A DNA stretch of 64,000 bases from an uncultured Bacteroidia bacterium (GTDB lineage Bacteria; Bacteroidota; Bacteroidia; Bacteroidales; Prolixibacteraceae). Shown piece after piece: positions 38,041 through 47,006 of the stretch. Within the stretch, counting starts at the first letter, position 1; each line of letters begins with the position of its first letter. The DNA lies in NCBI GenBank assembly GCA_903927965.1, contig CAIYPA010000258.1:1-64000 (forward strand). The letters are read 5' to 3'. The translations under genes were made by a program, and so were the position numbers. The notes beneath the pieces were generated by a model. That model made no database searches. It was not told the origin of the DNA and saw nothing but the letters and a program-made list of their open reading frames with translations.

Positions 38041-38910
38041 ATGAACGAAATAAACAGAAGGCAATTTATTGGGAAGACCTTATACGGATTAGGATCAGCT
38101 GCGGTGATTTCGCAGGTTCCATTTGAAAGTTTTGGTTCACATCCTGCTGGGAGAACAAAACATCCGCTTGGATTTCAGGTCTATACGATCAGGGAAATGC
38201 TCGTAAAGGATTTTGCGGGAACATTAAAGATGATGGCAAACCTGGGTTATTCCGGCGTTGAGATGTGTTCCCCTTCCGGATACATCTCATCTGGGTTTGA
38301 GCCCCTTGTGAAGATGAAATCAGGTGATATGCGCAAAATAATCAACGATTCTGGCCTTGTATGCGAAAGTTCACACTTTACTTTCGGGGAATTAAAGGAC
38401 AATCTCGATGACCGGATAGAATTTGCCAAACAATTGGGAATGAGCCAGATGATTTGTTCAAGCTTTTGGTTGCCCAAAAACGCCACAATGAGCGACTGGG
38501 TGAAAGCCTGCGATCAACTGAATGAAATCGGGACGAAGACTAAAAAAGCTGGCTTGCAAATGGGATATCACAACCACCATATGGAATTTGAGAAGATCGA
38601 CGGTGTTTTGATCTATGATGAATTGATGAAGCAACTTGATCCCGATCTCGTCAAAATGCAATTTCAGGTAGCGGTCATATCGATTGGATATAAGGCATCC
38701 TCCTACTTTTTGAAGTATCCAAAACGGTTTATTTCTGCCCATCTTGCCGACTGGTCAACAACTGAAAACAAGCAGGTTCCTGTTGGACAAGGTGTTGTAG
38801 ATTGGAAGGAATTTTATGCTGCTGCTGAAAAAACAGGTGTTAAAAATTTCTTTGTTGAGATGGACCTGGATAAATTTAAACCGAGTGCAGAATACATTAA
38901 GTCACTTTAA
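38041..38910 (+). CDS. Tat-exported sugar phosphate isomerase/epimerase-like TIM-barrel protein
   Basis: A 289-aa protein with an N-terminal twin-arginine signal (NRRQFIGKTLYGLGSAAV). The xylose-isomerase-like barrel shows HPLGFQVYTIREML, GYSGVEMCSPSG, MGYHNHHMEFEK with metal-binding His/Glu, and FFVEMD near the end. It is likely an isomerase or epimerase on a (keto-)sugar in the periplasm, working with the upstream oxidoreductase. A hairpin follows the stop codon. Confidence 0.83.
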   Translation: MNEINRRQFIGKTLYGLGSAAVISQVPFESFGSHPAGRTKHPLGFQVYTIREMLVKDFAGTLKMMANLGYSGVEMCSPSGYISSGFEPLVKMKSGDMRKIINDSGLVCESSHFTFGELKDNLDDRIEFAKQLGMSQMICSSFWLPKNATMSDWVKACDQLNEIGTKTKKAGLQMGYHNHHMEFEKIDGVLIYDELMKQLDPDLVKMQFQVAVISIGYKASSYFLKYPKRFISAHLADWSTTENKQVPVGQGVVDWKEFYAAAEKTGVKNFFVEMDLDKFKPSAEYIKSL

Positions 38911-38978
38911 CCTGTTGGATTTCGATCTTTGAGTCAATCAACATATTGATTATCAGGTTACTAAAAATTAAATGGAAT

Positions 38979-39015
38979 AATGCCGGTCTGGTATTGAAAA
39001 ATACTGGCCGGCATT
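38979..39015 (+). terminator. Hairpin after the epimerase-like gene
   Basis: AATGCCGG pairs with CCGGCATT, and the arms continue imperfectly inward (TCTGGTATT/AATACTGG). Only a short T-rich tail follows. It lies in the 315-bp gene-free stretch 38911-39225, which also holds the terminator at 39154. Confidence 0.5.
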
Positions 39016-39153
39016 TGGTTTTAGATCAATGTGAATTTTCAAGTAGTATTTATGGGGTATTGTTGGGATGGCTCAGCTCTGATTTATAAAACTTTCCAAA
39101 AAAGACTTGAATATCAAGAAAACCTAATAATTGAGAGGGTAAACATTACAAAA

Positions 39154-39188
39154 AAGGCTGAAAGCATTAAGCTCTCAGCCTTAATTTT
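39154..39188 (-). terminator. Terminator after the M16 peptidase gene (possibly bidirectional)
   Basis: AAGGCTGAAAGC pairs with GCTCTCAGCCTT (one mismatch) around a 5-nt loop, 44 bp beyond the M16 stop. A run of T occurs on the minus strand after the stem (AAAAAA on plus), and T-rich sequence also follows on plus. Confidence 0.7.
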
Positions 39189-39225
39189 TAATCTATATTA
39201 TTAATATACAATATTTTATACCAAT

Positions 39226-42156
39226 TTAATAGTTGAATATATCCTTTAATGTAAGTTCTGTGACGGGTCCAACTTTCTTTAATTGGGTCTGGTCCGCATC
39301 CTTTTTATTGCCTACAATCATGTAAGTGTATTTTTTATCCTTAAACCGCTCATCAAAGAATTTTTGAATATCGTTGATCGTAACAGTCTTAGCATTGTCA
39401 TAATAATCTTTGCGGATATCATAATCTATACCTAATTTCTTGTTTTGAAGCCAGTTATAGAAAATATTGCTTTTGATGATCCGCTCGGTCTGTATGCTTT
39501 TAATTACGCTCTCTTTTGCAATATTGAACGATTTCTCATCAACGATCATTTTGGAAAACAACCCGTTCATAGCCCCGATCGCATCCATCATTTTATTGGC
39601 CTGTGTATAAACAGCCCCATAAATATAAAAGGAATTCTCCTTTTTGGTTGGGCGTTGATAATTGCACCATGCCGAATAAGCCAAAGCCCTTGCTTCACGA
39701 ATCTCCTGAAATACAACAGAACTCATTGAATTTCCATAATATTCATTGAATACCCTTGAGTTTACCAACGTTTTAGGGTCAAAAGGGAGGTCACGCGACA
39801 TCAAAATGATGTCCACCTGCGATTTATCGTAATCAACAAAAAACACTTTGTTCTGATCGGTTTTCTGCTCAGTAAATACCTTTTCTGACGGAATAGGCAG
39901 CACTTTTGGAACAAGGAGGTGATTTTCGGCTACAAGAGCCTTTGACTTGGCAAATTCGGTTGGACCATAGTAAAATACCCTATGCGGATAACTGCAGAAT
40001 TTGTGGATCAGATCGGTAAGGGTAACCGGGTCGATGCTTCTAAGTTCCTCTTCTGAAATGATATTCGAGAATGGGGATTCCTTGCCATATTTGCCATAAT
40101 TACCGAGTGCTGTTGAAATCATGTTCTGGTCTTTTTTCTGGTTTTCCCTTTCCTTGATGATTCCGTCAATAAATTTGTTGTATGCTTCCTTATCAGCTTT
40201 GGCTCCGGCAAGTAATTGTTCAAGTAATTTTAAACCTGCCTGACTGTTCTGATCCAATCCGCTGATCGTCACAACCGACCTGTCAGTTTCGGTGTTCACG
40301 CTTAATGAGACTCCCAGTTTATAAAGCTCTTTCTTGAATTGCTCCGCATTCATCGTTCCTGTACCAAGGTATGGCAGATATTTAACTGCAAGGGCAAGTT
40401 TGGGATCATTGTTCGTTCCGATTTCGGCAACATAATTGAGCGAGAACAATTCGTTCGTTGCGTTTTGGATGTAATCGAAATTGACGTTGTCGTTCAATTT
40501 CTCCTCCTTGATGGCTGCTGAATAATTCACAAAAACAGGTTCAAGTGGTGTAGCACCCTGATTGATAAATGTTTTCAAATATTCAGATTGGTCGGCGCGA
40601 TTGATGGCGATTGGCGTTATGATTGGTTTTTCTACCTTTACAAGTCCCTGGGCAGGTCCGGTCCTTTTAAATACGATTACATAGTTGTCCTTATAGTTCG
40701 CATTTGCAAATTCGACTAGTTGCGCTTTTGTAATTTTAGCCAATTCATCATTATATGCCAATTCAGTTGCCCAATCAGAATTCCTTACAAACGACTCAAG
40801 GAATGTGAAAGCTCTTCCATTGGTCTCGTTCTGACGGATCTTTTGCAATTTCAGGTTGTTAACAGATGCCTGTATCAACCATTCGTCAAACTCCCCTTTT
40901 TTTACCTTTTCAATTTCAGCAAGTAGCAGATCCCGTACCTCCTCGAGTTTTTGTCCCTGACGTGGTGTCCCTGAAAAAAGATGATACCCATAATCTGATT
41001 CAAAATTGCTACCACTACTGGCTTTAAGCACCTTTTGTTGTTGGTTAAGGTCCAAATCGATTAACCCGGCCACCGAATTTGAAAGTATATAATCAATTAG
41101 GGTTACAAATTTTCGGTCGCTTGATTGATAACCATTGAACCGATATGCAAACTGGACTTGTTCAGCTTCGGGACCAACAACCTCCTTGACAATCGGAGCA
41201 GTGATGGCCGCCTCTTTGGGGAACTCATTCTTTGGCAGTTCCTTTGATTCATATTTTCCAAAAGTACCATCGATAATTTTAATAGTTTCATCACAATCCA
41301 AATCACCGCTTAAAACAAAAACCATGTTATTGGGTACATACCAGGTATGGTAAAATTTCATAATGTTCACCATCGAAGGGTTTTTCAAGTGTTCCGGAAA
41401 TCCGATAATGTCGCGTCCCAGAGGGTGTGTAGGATAAAGTCCCGACATTAATGCGTTGTTCAAACGCATGTCATCCATATCCTGGTACATGTTAAACTCT
41501 TCGTAAACGGTTTCCAATTCGGTATGGAAAAGCCTGAGTATAGGATTACGGAAACGTTCGCTTTCCATCCCTATCCATTTTTTCAGTTCATTCACTGGGA
41601 TGTCGTTCATGTATGCAGTAACGCTGTAGTTTGTGAAAGCGTTTGTGCTTTTGGCACCAATAGATGCAGACATTTTATCATATTCATTTGGAATAGCAAA
41701 TTTGGAGGCAGCCTGTGATGCTTGATCGATTTGTTTGTAAATTTCTTTTTTTACCACCGGATCCTTTACTCCTTTGTATTTTTCAAAAAGATTGGAAATA
41801 CTGTCGAGCAAAACTTTTTCATTTGCCCAATTTGTCGTGCCAAATTGATCGGTTCCTTTAAACATCATGTGCTCAAGATAGTGGGCTAATCCAGTTGTTT
41901 CGACTGGGTCATTGATCGAACCCGCCCTGACACCAATTAACCCCATGGCTCTGGGTTCATCCTTATTTACAGACAGATAGACTTTTAATCCATTTTTAAG
42001 GGTATAAATCCTTGTCTTCAATGGATCGTTTGTGACTTGCTCGTAGGTGTAACCATTTTTATCGGTGACGACCTCTTTCGTGTACCTTGAATTATTACAC
42101 GAAAACAAAAAGCCCAGCATAATCAGGGCAGGAAGAATTCGGATCAAAGTTTTCAT
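39226..42156 (-). CDS. M16-family (insulinase/pitrilysin-like) zinc metallopeptidase lipoprotein
   Basis: A 976-aa protein with a lipobox (GFLFSC). The N-terminal M16 domain holds the inverted zinc motif HxxEH (HYLEHMMFKGT, about residue 93) with the downstream Glu in TELETVYEEFN. Three further M16-fold domains follow, as in full-length pitrilysin-type enzymes in which both halves form a chamber. It should degrade peptides in the periplasm or at the outer membrane. Confidence 0.9.
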   Translation of the reverse strand: MKTLIRILPALIMLGFLFSCNNSRYTKEVVTDKNGYTYEQVTNDPLKTRIYTLKNGLKVYLSVNKDEPRAMGLIGVRAGSINDPVETTGLAHYLEHMMFKGTDQFGTTNWANEKVLLDSISNLFEKYKGVKDPVVKKEIYKQIDQASQAASKFAIPNEYDKMSASIGAKSTNAFTNYSVTAYMNDIPVNELKKWIGMESERFRNPILRLFHTELETVYEEFNMYQDMDDMRLNNALMSGLYPTHPLGRDIIGFPEHLKNPSMVNIMKFYHTWYVPNNMVFVLSGDLDCDETIKIIDGTFGKYESKELPKNEFPKEAAITAPIVKEVVGPEAEQVQFAYRFNGYQSSDRKFVTLIDYILSNSVAGLIDLDLNQQQKVLKASSGSNFESDYGYHLFSGTPRQGQKLEEVRDLLLAEIEKVKKGEFDEWLIQASVNNLKLQKIRQNETNGRAFTFLESFVRNSDWATELAYNDELAKITKAQLVEFANANYKDNYVIVFKRTGPAQGLVKVEKPIITPIAINRADQSEYLKTFINQGATPLEPVFVNYSAAIKEEKLNDNVNFDYIQNATNELFSLNYVAEIGTNNDPKLALAVKYLPYLGTGTMNAEQFKKELYKLGVSLSVNTETDRSVVTISGLDQNSQAGLKLLEQLLAGAKADKEAYNKFIDGIIKERENQKKDQNMISTALGNYGKYGKESPFSNIISEEELRSIDPVTLTDLIHKFCSYPHRVFYYGPTEFAKSKALVAENHLLVPKVLPIPSEKVFTEQKTDQNKVFFVDYDKSQVDIILMSRDLPFDPKTLVNSRVFNEYYGNSMSSVVFQEIREARALAYSAWCNYQRPTKKENSFYIYGAVYTQANKMMDAIGAMNGLFSKMIVDEKSFNIAKESVIKSIQTERIIKSNIFYNWLQNKKLGIDYDIRKDYYDNAKTVTINDIQKFFDERFKDKKYTYMIVGNKKDADQTQLKKVGPVTELTLKDIFNY

Positions 42157-42302
42157 AGGATAAAAAATGAGTTGTTAATAAAGAATTTTAAGCGGCCTAA
42201 AATTAGTGATTTGCAAATACAATTATTCAAATCTGTAGATGCTTATTGTACAAATTTTCGGGCTAAGTTTTGCCAAATGAAGCAACCTTATAAAAGAAGG
42301 AA

Positions 42303-42326
42303 CCTGCCGGATGGCGGTCCGGCAGG
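42303..42326 (-). terminator. GC-rich hairpin after the first secreted-protein paralogue
   Basis: CCTGCCGGA pairs with TCCGGCAGG around a 6-nt loop, 66 bp beyond the stop codon of the 42392-42886 gene. The tail on the minus strand is moderately T-rich. The same stem sequence recurs at 43665, after the paralogue. Confidence 0.6.
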
Positions 42327-42391
42327 CTTTTGGAATTTTGTGCAGTCATCGCTGCAGCTGGGGTTATCATTGATAGACTCAATTTCTTCTT

Positions 42392-42886
42392 TTAGTTGAG
42401 CAGTTTTGGGCTCTTCAACAGGTCGGGAAAATAACTTGCGATCAGGCTCAATGCCGAAGCTACTGGCAAACCACCTTCTGAAATCTTTTGCTGCCTTGAA
42501 AATTCTTCCTGTGCCATATATAGGGAATTCAATGAAGGATCATATTTCATGTGTTTTCCGCTTAAAAGCTCGGTTCCAAACGATGATTTTTTGCAGGCAT
42601 AGCGGATTTCCAAATTATTGGAGCGAACAATATAGTCTTTGCAATTTGCACGTTCGTCCAAATAAATCAATACTTTTTTCTGAGCTCTTTCGTAAGTTAC
42701 TTCAAATGTGCGCATCAACTCGCCATCAACAGTCGTTGGGGCAAGTTCCTTAACCTCGTATTTACCGAATGAAGTATTGGAGTCACCTTTCAAATTGATC
42801 GAATTGCCGGCTAAATCGGTTGCTGAAGCCGTTGTGGCAAAAAGTGTAACCATCAGGATTGCAAAAAGTAATTTTAAATTTTTCAT
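42392..42886 (-). CDS. Small secreted protein of unknown function, paralogue A
   Basis: A 164-aa protein with a signal peptide (MKNLKLLFAILMVTLFATTASA). The mature part has two cysteines (ANCKDY, YACKKS) that could form a disulfide. It is about 87% identical by eye to the gene at 43753-44247. I do not recognise the family. The two copies are separated by a divergent lipoprotein gene, and their upstream regions share sequence. Confidence 0.75.
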   Translation of the reverse strand: MKNLKLLFAILMVTLFATTASATDLAGNSINLKGDSNTSFGKYEVKELAPTTVDGELMRTFEVTYERAQKKVLIYLDERANCKDYIVRSNNLEIRYACKKSSFGTELLSGKHMKYDPSLNSLYMAQEEFSRQQKISEGGLPVASALSLIASYFPDLLKSPKLLN

Positions 42887-43154
42887 GGTAAATAAGTATT
42901 AAATTGTTATTGTTTTTAATGTTTACATCAACCTCTTAACAATACACGTGCCAAAATATGTACAACACTGATATATTGATATATACAAGTAATCATAGCC
43001 TCATTTCCCTGTACGATTGTGAAAAACTGATGTTCATAAACGAACGATTGCCATCAATATGTTTAATAGATAGAATTTGGAGAAACTTTTACTGGTCATT
43101 TTTTTTTAATTTGCTAATTTTTAACTTAGTTTGTTCCCAGAAATCACATTGCAC

Positions 43155-43616
43155 ATGAAAATATTGAAGAAGATTTCGATCCTGATTACAATGTTCCTTT
43201 TATTTGGCTGTAGTGTCCATAAAAAAATATGTCCTTGTCAGGCTCCTGCCGTACTAAAACTGGGCAAGAAAGAGATTTCGATCAAGGCGAAGCTAAGTGA
43301 ATCAGATAGTTTAGGTTCGACCGGAATGAAAATAGGTATCCTGCTTTCTACACTCGACCAAAGTAGTTTTCCTTCTGGCATTTCTGCCGATTATTATTAC
43401 CTCCGTTCATCCAATCTTGAGCGCGAAGCTTTCACCGGCCATTTCTCTAAGATTAATCTCGACTATGCAAATGGATCATTGGAACTTGGTGCATTCAATG
43501 ATCTCAAATGGGGAAAAGATGAATTAATTGATGTTGCGGTCCATCTGGTCCAGAAACATGGGAAAAAGCTGTTCATCAAGCGAGAGGCAGTACAGATTCA
43601 ATCAAATGGTCACTAA
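43155..43616 (+). CDS. Small hypothetical lipoprotein
   Basis: About 153 aa from MKILKKISILITMFLLFGCS; the track start eight codons earlier would push the signal peptide inward. The lipobox Cys is followed by a short CPCQ motif. The rest is predicted beta-rich with no recognised domain. It lies between the two secreted-protein paralogues on the opposite strand and ends at a shared hairpin. Confidence 0.65.
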   Translation: MKILKKISILITMFLLFGCSVHKKICPCQAPAVLKLGKKEISIKAKLSESDSLGSTGMKIGILLSTLDQSSFPSGISADYYYLRSSNLEREAFTGHFSKINLDYANGSLELGAFNDLKWGKDELIDVAVHLVQKHGKKLFIKREAVQIQSNGH

Positions 43617-43664
43617 AAGGCAACTGTTTTAAACTTTCGATACAGCTTTGATATAAAAAAAGAA

Positions 43665-43690
43665 ACCTGCCGGAAAACTCTCCGGCAGGT
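43665..43690 (-). terminator. Terminator between the lipoprotein and paralogue B (convergent)
   Basis: A perfect 10-bp stem (ACCTGCCGGA/TCCGGCAGGT) with a 6-nt loop. On the minus strand it is followed by a long T-run, so it ends the 43753-44247 gene. It may also serve the plus-strand lipoprotein gene. Confidence 0.8.
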
Positions 43691-43752
43691 GTTGTGAACA
43701 TTTAGCAATCTGATCTATTGCTGTATATATCTTTGGATTATCGGGTATTTTC

Positions 43753-44247
43753 TTAGTTGAGCAGATTTGTGTTCTTCAAAAGGTCGGGATAGTAGCTGGC
43801 GATCAGGCTCAATGCTGATGTCACTGGCAAACCACCTTCCGAAATCTTTTGTTGCCTTGCAAATTCATCTTGTGCCAAATAAAGCGAATTCAAAGAAGGA
43901 TTGTATTTCATGTGTTTTCCGGCTAAAATCTCGGTCCCAAATGATGATTTTTTACAAGCATAACGAATTTCCAGGTTATTTGAGCGGACGATATAATCGC
44001 GGCATTTTGCACGTTGGTCTAAATAGACCAGGACGGTTTTTTGAGCTTTTTCATAGGTTACCTCAAATGTGCGCATCAACTCACCATCAACAGTTGCAGG
44101 TGCAAGTTCTTTAACCTCGTATTTTCCAAACGGGGTATTGGAATCCCCTTTCAGGTTGATCGAATTACCGGCTAAATCGGTTGCAGAGGCAGTAGTGGCA
44201 AATAAGGTGACCATCAGAATCGCAAAAAGAAAAGTTAAATTTTTCAT
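43753..44247 (-). CDS. Small secreted protein of unknown function, paralogue B
   Basis: 164 aa, the same length and signal peptide as paralogue A, with about 21 substitutions, mostly conservative; both cysteines are kept. The DNA upstream of the start (44248-44440) matches parts of the region upstream of paralogue A (for example ATAAGTATTAAATTGTT and TCATAAACGAACGAT), so gene and control region were copied together. No function can be assigned. Confidence 0.75.
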   Translation of the reverse strand: MKNLTFLFAILMVTLFATTASATDLAGNSINLKGDSNTPFGKYEVKELAPATVDGELMRTFEVTYEKAQKTVLVYLDQRAKCRDYIVRSNNLEIRYACKKSSFGTEILAGKHMKYNPSLNSLYLAQDEFARQQKISEGGLPVTSALSLIASYYPDLLKNTNLLN

Positions 44248-44672
44248 GACAAATAAGTATTAAATTGTTTTTTGTTTTTTAATTGATAACGCTTAGCCTA
44301 GTTACAATAGGCGTGCCAAAGATATTATCTTATTGATTTACTTGCATATAATATTTGCTTGCATTGGAATTGAGTTGGGTTTGCATGTACGGTAGCGAAA
44401 AATTGGTGTCCATAAACGAACGATCAGGACTAATATGTTAAGGACATATTTTTATTGGAATTTTTTCTGACTCTTTTTTTGTAGGCATTGCACAATTGAA
44501 ATTTCAATAAAAAAAATCCAGTTTGGTCTCCGCATACTTCATTGAATTGACAGGGAACTAACCAAAGGTTAAGTTACTGAAAGTGGAAAATTCCTCAGTA
44601 CTATAGATTAAATAATTGAAATTTAGATATTTAACTAATAGTTTCGCATTTGAAGCCAAGTTTTGGGAATTA

Positions 44673-44705
44673 TTGTTTATAAAATAAAAAAATCTCCTAC
44701 TTTTG
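44673..44705 (+). promoter_or_regulatory. Promoter of tRNA-Ser
   Basis: TTG (44673) and TACTTTTG (44698-44705) with a 22-nt spacer fit the Bacteroidota consensus. The tRNA begins 48 bp downstream. The rest of the 505-bp gap 44248-44752 is the upstream region of paralogue B. Confidence 0.55.
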
Positions 44706-44752
44706 TGCGTGAATTTTGGGCATAAAAAATGTCCGCACTGAAATTCCGATCA

Positions 44753-44840
44753 GGAGAGATGTCCGAGTGGTCGAAGGAGCACGCCTGGAAAGTGTGTGTA
44801 CTCCAAAAGGGTACCGTGGGTTCGAATCCCACTCTCTCCG
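44753..44840 (+). tRNA. tRNA-Ser (anticodon GGA)
   Basis: An 88-nt gene that folds as a class II tRNA: acceptor GGAGAGA/TCTCTCC plus G, anticodon arm CACGC-CTGGAAA-GTGTG giving GGA (Ser), a long variable arm (TACTCCAAAAGGGTA), and T-arm GTGGG-TTCGAAT-CCCAC. CCA is not encoded. It reads UCC/UCU serine codons. The integrase gene lies directly downstream, which makes this the likely attachment site of the element. Confidence 0.95.
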
Positions 44841-44849
44841 CTGAAAATG

Positions 44850-44881
44850 AGGTTGTTAACGAAAGTTGGCAACCTTTTTTT
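44850..44881 (+). terminator. Rho-independent terminator of tRNA-Ser
   Basis: AGGTTGTTAAC pairs with GTTGGCAACCT (two G-U pairs) around GAAA, followed by seven T. It starts nine bases after the tRNA. Confidence 0.85.
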
Positions 44882-44901
44882 ATGAATTTTTCAGAAAAAA
44901 T

Positions 44902-44934
44902 TTGCTAATAATTGCAAAGATTTGCGTATATTTG
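44902..44934 (+). promoter_or_regulatory. Promoter of the integrase gene
   Basis: TTG (44902) and TATATTTG (44927-44934) are spaced by 22 nt. The predicted start, near 44941, falls exactly at the first 11-bp repeat, so the repeat array would form the integrase leader. Confidence 0.55.
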
Positions 44935-44943
44935 AGGGAAAAT

Positions 44944-45061
44944 ACTCGCGAAATACTCGCGAAAACAACAAACACTCGCGAAATACTCGCGGAAAACTCG
45001 CGAAAAAAGAGGGGTATTTTAACTGAAAATGGATGTAAAACTCGCGAAATACTCGCGAAAA
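44944..45061. repeat. Seven 11-bp iterons (ACTCGCGAAAT-like) in the integrase leader
   Basis: ACTCGCG cores begin at 44944, 44955, 44974, 44985, 44996, 45040 and 45051; four of the six spacings are 11 bp, i.e. one helical turn. Each contains TCGCGA or TCGCGG. The array lies between the predicted integrase promoter and its ATG. It may be arm-type binding sites for the integrase or a directionality factor, or an autoregulatory site. The frame through it stays open only because the repeat unit holds no stop in any forward frame. Confidence 0.85.
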
Positions 45062-45072
45062 ATTTGAACATA

Positions 45073-46206
45073 ATGAATATTTCTCCTGCAATTAAAAAAA
45101 CCGAAGTAACGAAAAATGGAAAAGTAAATATTAAAATCCGTATCTCTCATAAAGGAGCATCACGATTTATTGCAACTGAGTTTTATGTTGATCCTTCACA
45201 TTTCAAAGAAAGCGGTACTGTTTCAAGCATTCATCCAAATTCCTCATTTATCAATCTGGAATTAAAACAAATTTTGTTGGCGTACGAAAGAAAACTGATC
45301 AGTGTCGACACTCAAAATTATTCTATTGGTAGAATAGTAGAATTATTGACTGAAAAAGCTGCTATCAACGACTTCTTTTCTTTTTATGAAAAGTTCATTG
45401 CTGAAAAGAAACTGGTGAATATACGGACTTCAGAAATTCATCAAGCCACACTTAATAAGATAAAAAAGTTTGATCAGCGTTTGCCGCTCATGTTTGAAGA
45501 CATTAATGCAGGATGGTTGAAAAAATTTGAAAATTTCATGACCGTTGAAGGTGCAAAAGTAAATGCTGCTGCAATTCATTTTCGAAACATCCGGACGGTG
45601 TTTAATTCAGCAATTGATAATGAAATCATCAATTTGAATATTTATCCTTTCCGTAGATTTAAAATTAAGAGTGCTGAAACTGAAAAAAGATCAATAACGA
45701 TCGATCAACTTAAGGCCATTCGTGACTTTGAAACAAATTGGGAGATAACTGCCCTGGCACGCGATTTTTTTATGTTGTCTTTCTACCTGATTGGAACGAA
45801 TAATGCCGACCTTTATAACCTTAAGACCATGAATGCAGGACGAATCACCTATTCACGCGCTAAAACCCATCGGAAATATTCGATAAAAGTGGAGCCGGAA
45901 GCAGAATTATTGATTAAAAAACTTCAGGGGGAAAATAAGCTGATCATGGTTTCGGAGCATTATGATACAGTTCATAAAATGACACACCAACTGAACAAAG
46001 CGTTAAAAAGAATAATGCCCGACCTTACCATGTACCATGCACGTCATACCTGGGCAACTATTGCTAAAAACAAATGTCGTGCTTCGGAAGAAGATATTGC
46101 TGCAGCACTGGGGCATTCACGTAAAACCGTAACCCAGATCTATATTAACCGTGATCCTTCAATTGTTGACCGTTTGAATCGTGAGGTGATTGATTGTCTC
46201 AAATAA
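45073..46206 (+). CDS. Tyrosine-family site-specific recombinase (integrase)
   Basis: 377 aa from the ATG at 45073. The longer track ORF starts at a TTG inside the tRNA terminator and translates the repeat array, so it is rejected. It has an arm-binding-like N-terminus (about 1-90), a SAM-like core-binding domain (about 100-200) and a catalytic domain with K in YSRAKTHRKY, HARHTW, LGHS and the tyrosine in VTQIYINRD. The first catalytic Arg is not seen: the region reads LIGTNNADLYNL. Loss of this Arg is known for some Bacteroidota recombinases such as IntDOT. It should integrate and excise the element at the adjacent tRNA gene. Confidence 0.9.
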   Translation: MNISPAIKKTEVTKNGKVNIKIRISHKGASRFIATEFYVDPSHFKESGTVSSIHPNSSFINLELKQILLAYERKLISVDTQNYSIGRIVELLTEKAAINDFFSFYEKFIAEKKLVNIRTSEIHQATLNKIKKFDQRLPLMFEDINAGWLKKFENFMTVEGAKVNAAAIHFRNIRTVFNSAIDNEIINLNIYPFRRFKIKSAETEKRSITIDQLKAIRDFETNWEITALARDFFMLSFYLIGTNNADLYNLKTMNAGRITYSRAKTHRKYSIKVEPEAELLIKKLQGENKLIMVSEHYDTVHKMTHQLNKALKRIMPDLTMYHARHTWATIAKNKCRASEEDIAAALGHSRKTVTQIYINRDPSIVDRLNREVIDCLK

Positions 46207-46286
46207 GTACTCAATAAAATGATTTTGGAAATCTGATTCTTGATCCGATGCATATATTATTTACATCGTTAAGATAACGCAATTTG

Positions 46287-46949
46287 CTAAAGCATTGTTG
46301 TTTTTGATATTACAGCCTTGATTACAAAGATCTTGTGTATCTTTGATAAATGGAATTCCCTTGGTTCATATTGCTGGTTTTCACTAGCAAGTTGCCAATG
46401 TTGTGAATCTTTTCCTTTGTGAATGTACTTAAGGTATGCTTCCCCATTACCCATCTGGATTACGTAAGCATGACCATAAACGACATATTCACTTCTTACT
46501 TCTTTAATTCCTATAATCTGTCCACTACAATATTTGGGGTACATCGAATCCCCGAAAACATTAATAAAGGCTTGCACATCCAGGTTGGGAATACATATTG
46601 GAATACTGTTATTTAGTTCATTATCTGTTAAAAAATCAAGCCCCGCGCTCACATTAATATCAGGAAAATAGGGAACCGTAACCAAGGGTTTTTCAAACTT
46701 CTGGCTATTACCGACTAATGGTTTATCCTTTAATAACGAACCTATTCCGGTAAGCAGCCAGTCATTTGAAATATCCGAAAAAGCGTATGCAATACCCTGT
46801 ATTACATTTAAACCTGCTCCTTTCTTGTTGTTCAATACTTCATTGACAGTGGTATTAGAAACCCCAATTCTTTCTGCAAAGTCTCTTTGATTTAAACCAC
46901 TGTAAATCTGCACTTCCTTAACTCTTTTGTTGATCTCTATATCAGACAT
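46287..46949 (-). CDS. XRE-S24 phage-type repressor (CI/LexA-like, self-cleaving)
   Basis: A 220-aa protein. The N-terminal helix-turn-helix (about 7-62; GLNQRDFAERIGVSNTTVNEVLN) is followed by a linker and an S24 peptidase domain with Ser135 (GDSMYP), Lys174 (AYLKYI) and an Ala-Gly cleavage site at 102-103 (VSAGLDF). It should keep the element silent and be inactivated by RecA-dependent self-cleavage under DNA damage. It is divergent from the early genes, and a palindromic operator-like site lies in the shared intergenic region. Confidence 0.88.
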   Translation of the reverse strand: MSDIEINKRVKEVQIYSGLNQRDFAERIGVSNTTVNEVLNNKKGAGLNVIQGIAYAFSDISNDWLLTGIGSLLKDKPLVGNSQKFEKPLVTVPYFPDINVSAGLDFLTDNELNNSIPICIPNLDVQAFINVFGDSMYPKYCSGQIIGIKEVRSEYVVYGHAYVIQMGNGEAYLKYIHKGKDSQHWQLASENQQYEPREFHLSKIHKIFVIKAVISKTTML

Positions 46950-46977
46950 TTTATTTATATTAATTATAAACTGCGTA

Positions 46978-46999
46978 AAATACTATTTTTGTAGTATTT
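46978..46999. promoter_or_regulatory. Palindromic operator candidate for the S24 repressor
   Basis: AAATACTA and TAGTATTT form a perfect 8-bp inverted repeat with a 6-nt spacer, 29 bp upstream of the repressor start and just ahead of the predicted rightward promoter. Position and symmetry fit a dimeric HTH repressor controlling both directions. It is part of the 384-bp region 46950-47333. Confidence 0.6.
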
Positions 47000-47006
47000 G
47001 CTTTTG

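Noticed and set aside
44866-45072. N-terminal extension of the integrase ORF containing TREILA-type repeats
   Set aside because: It starts at a TTG inside the tRNA terminator. The repeats are helically phased 11-mers with no stop in any forward frame, so the open frame is a by-product; the ATG at 45073 gives a normal-length integrase.
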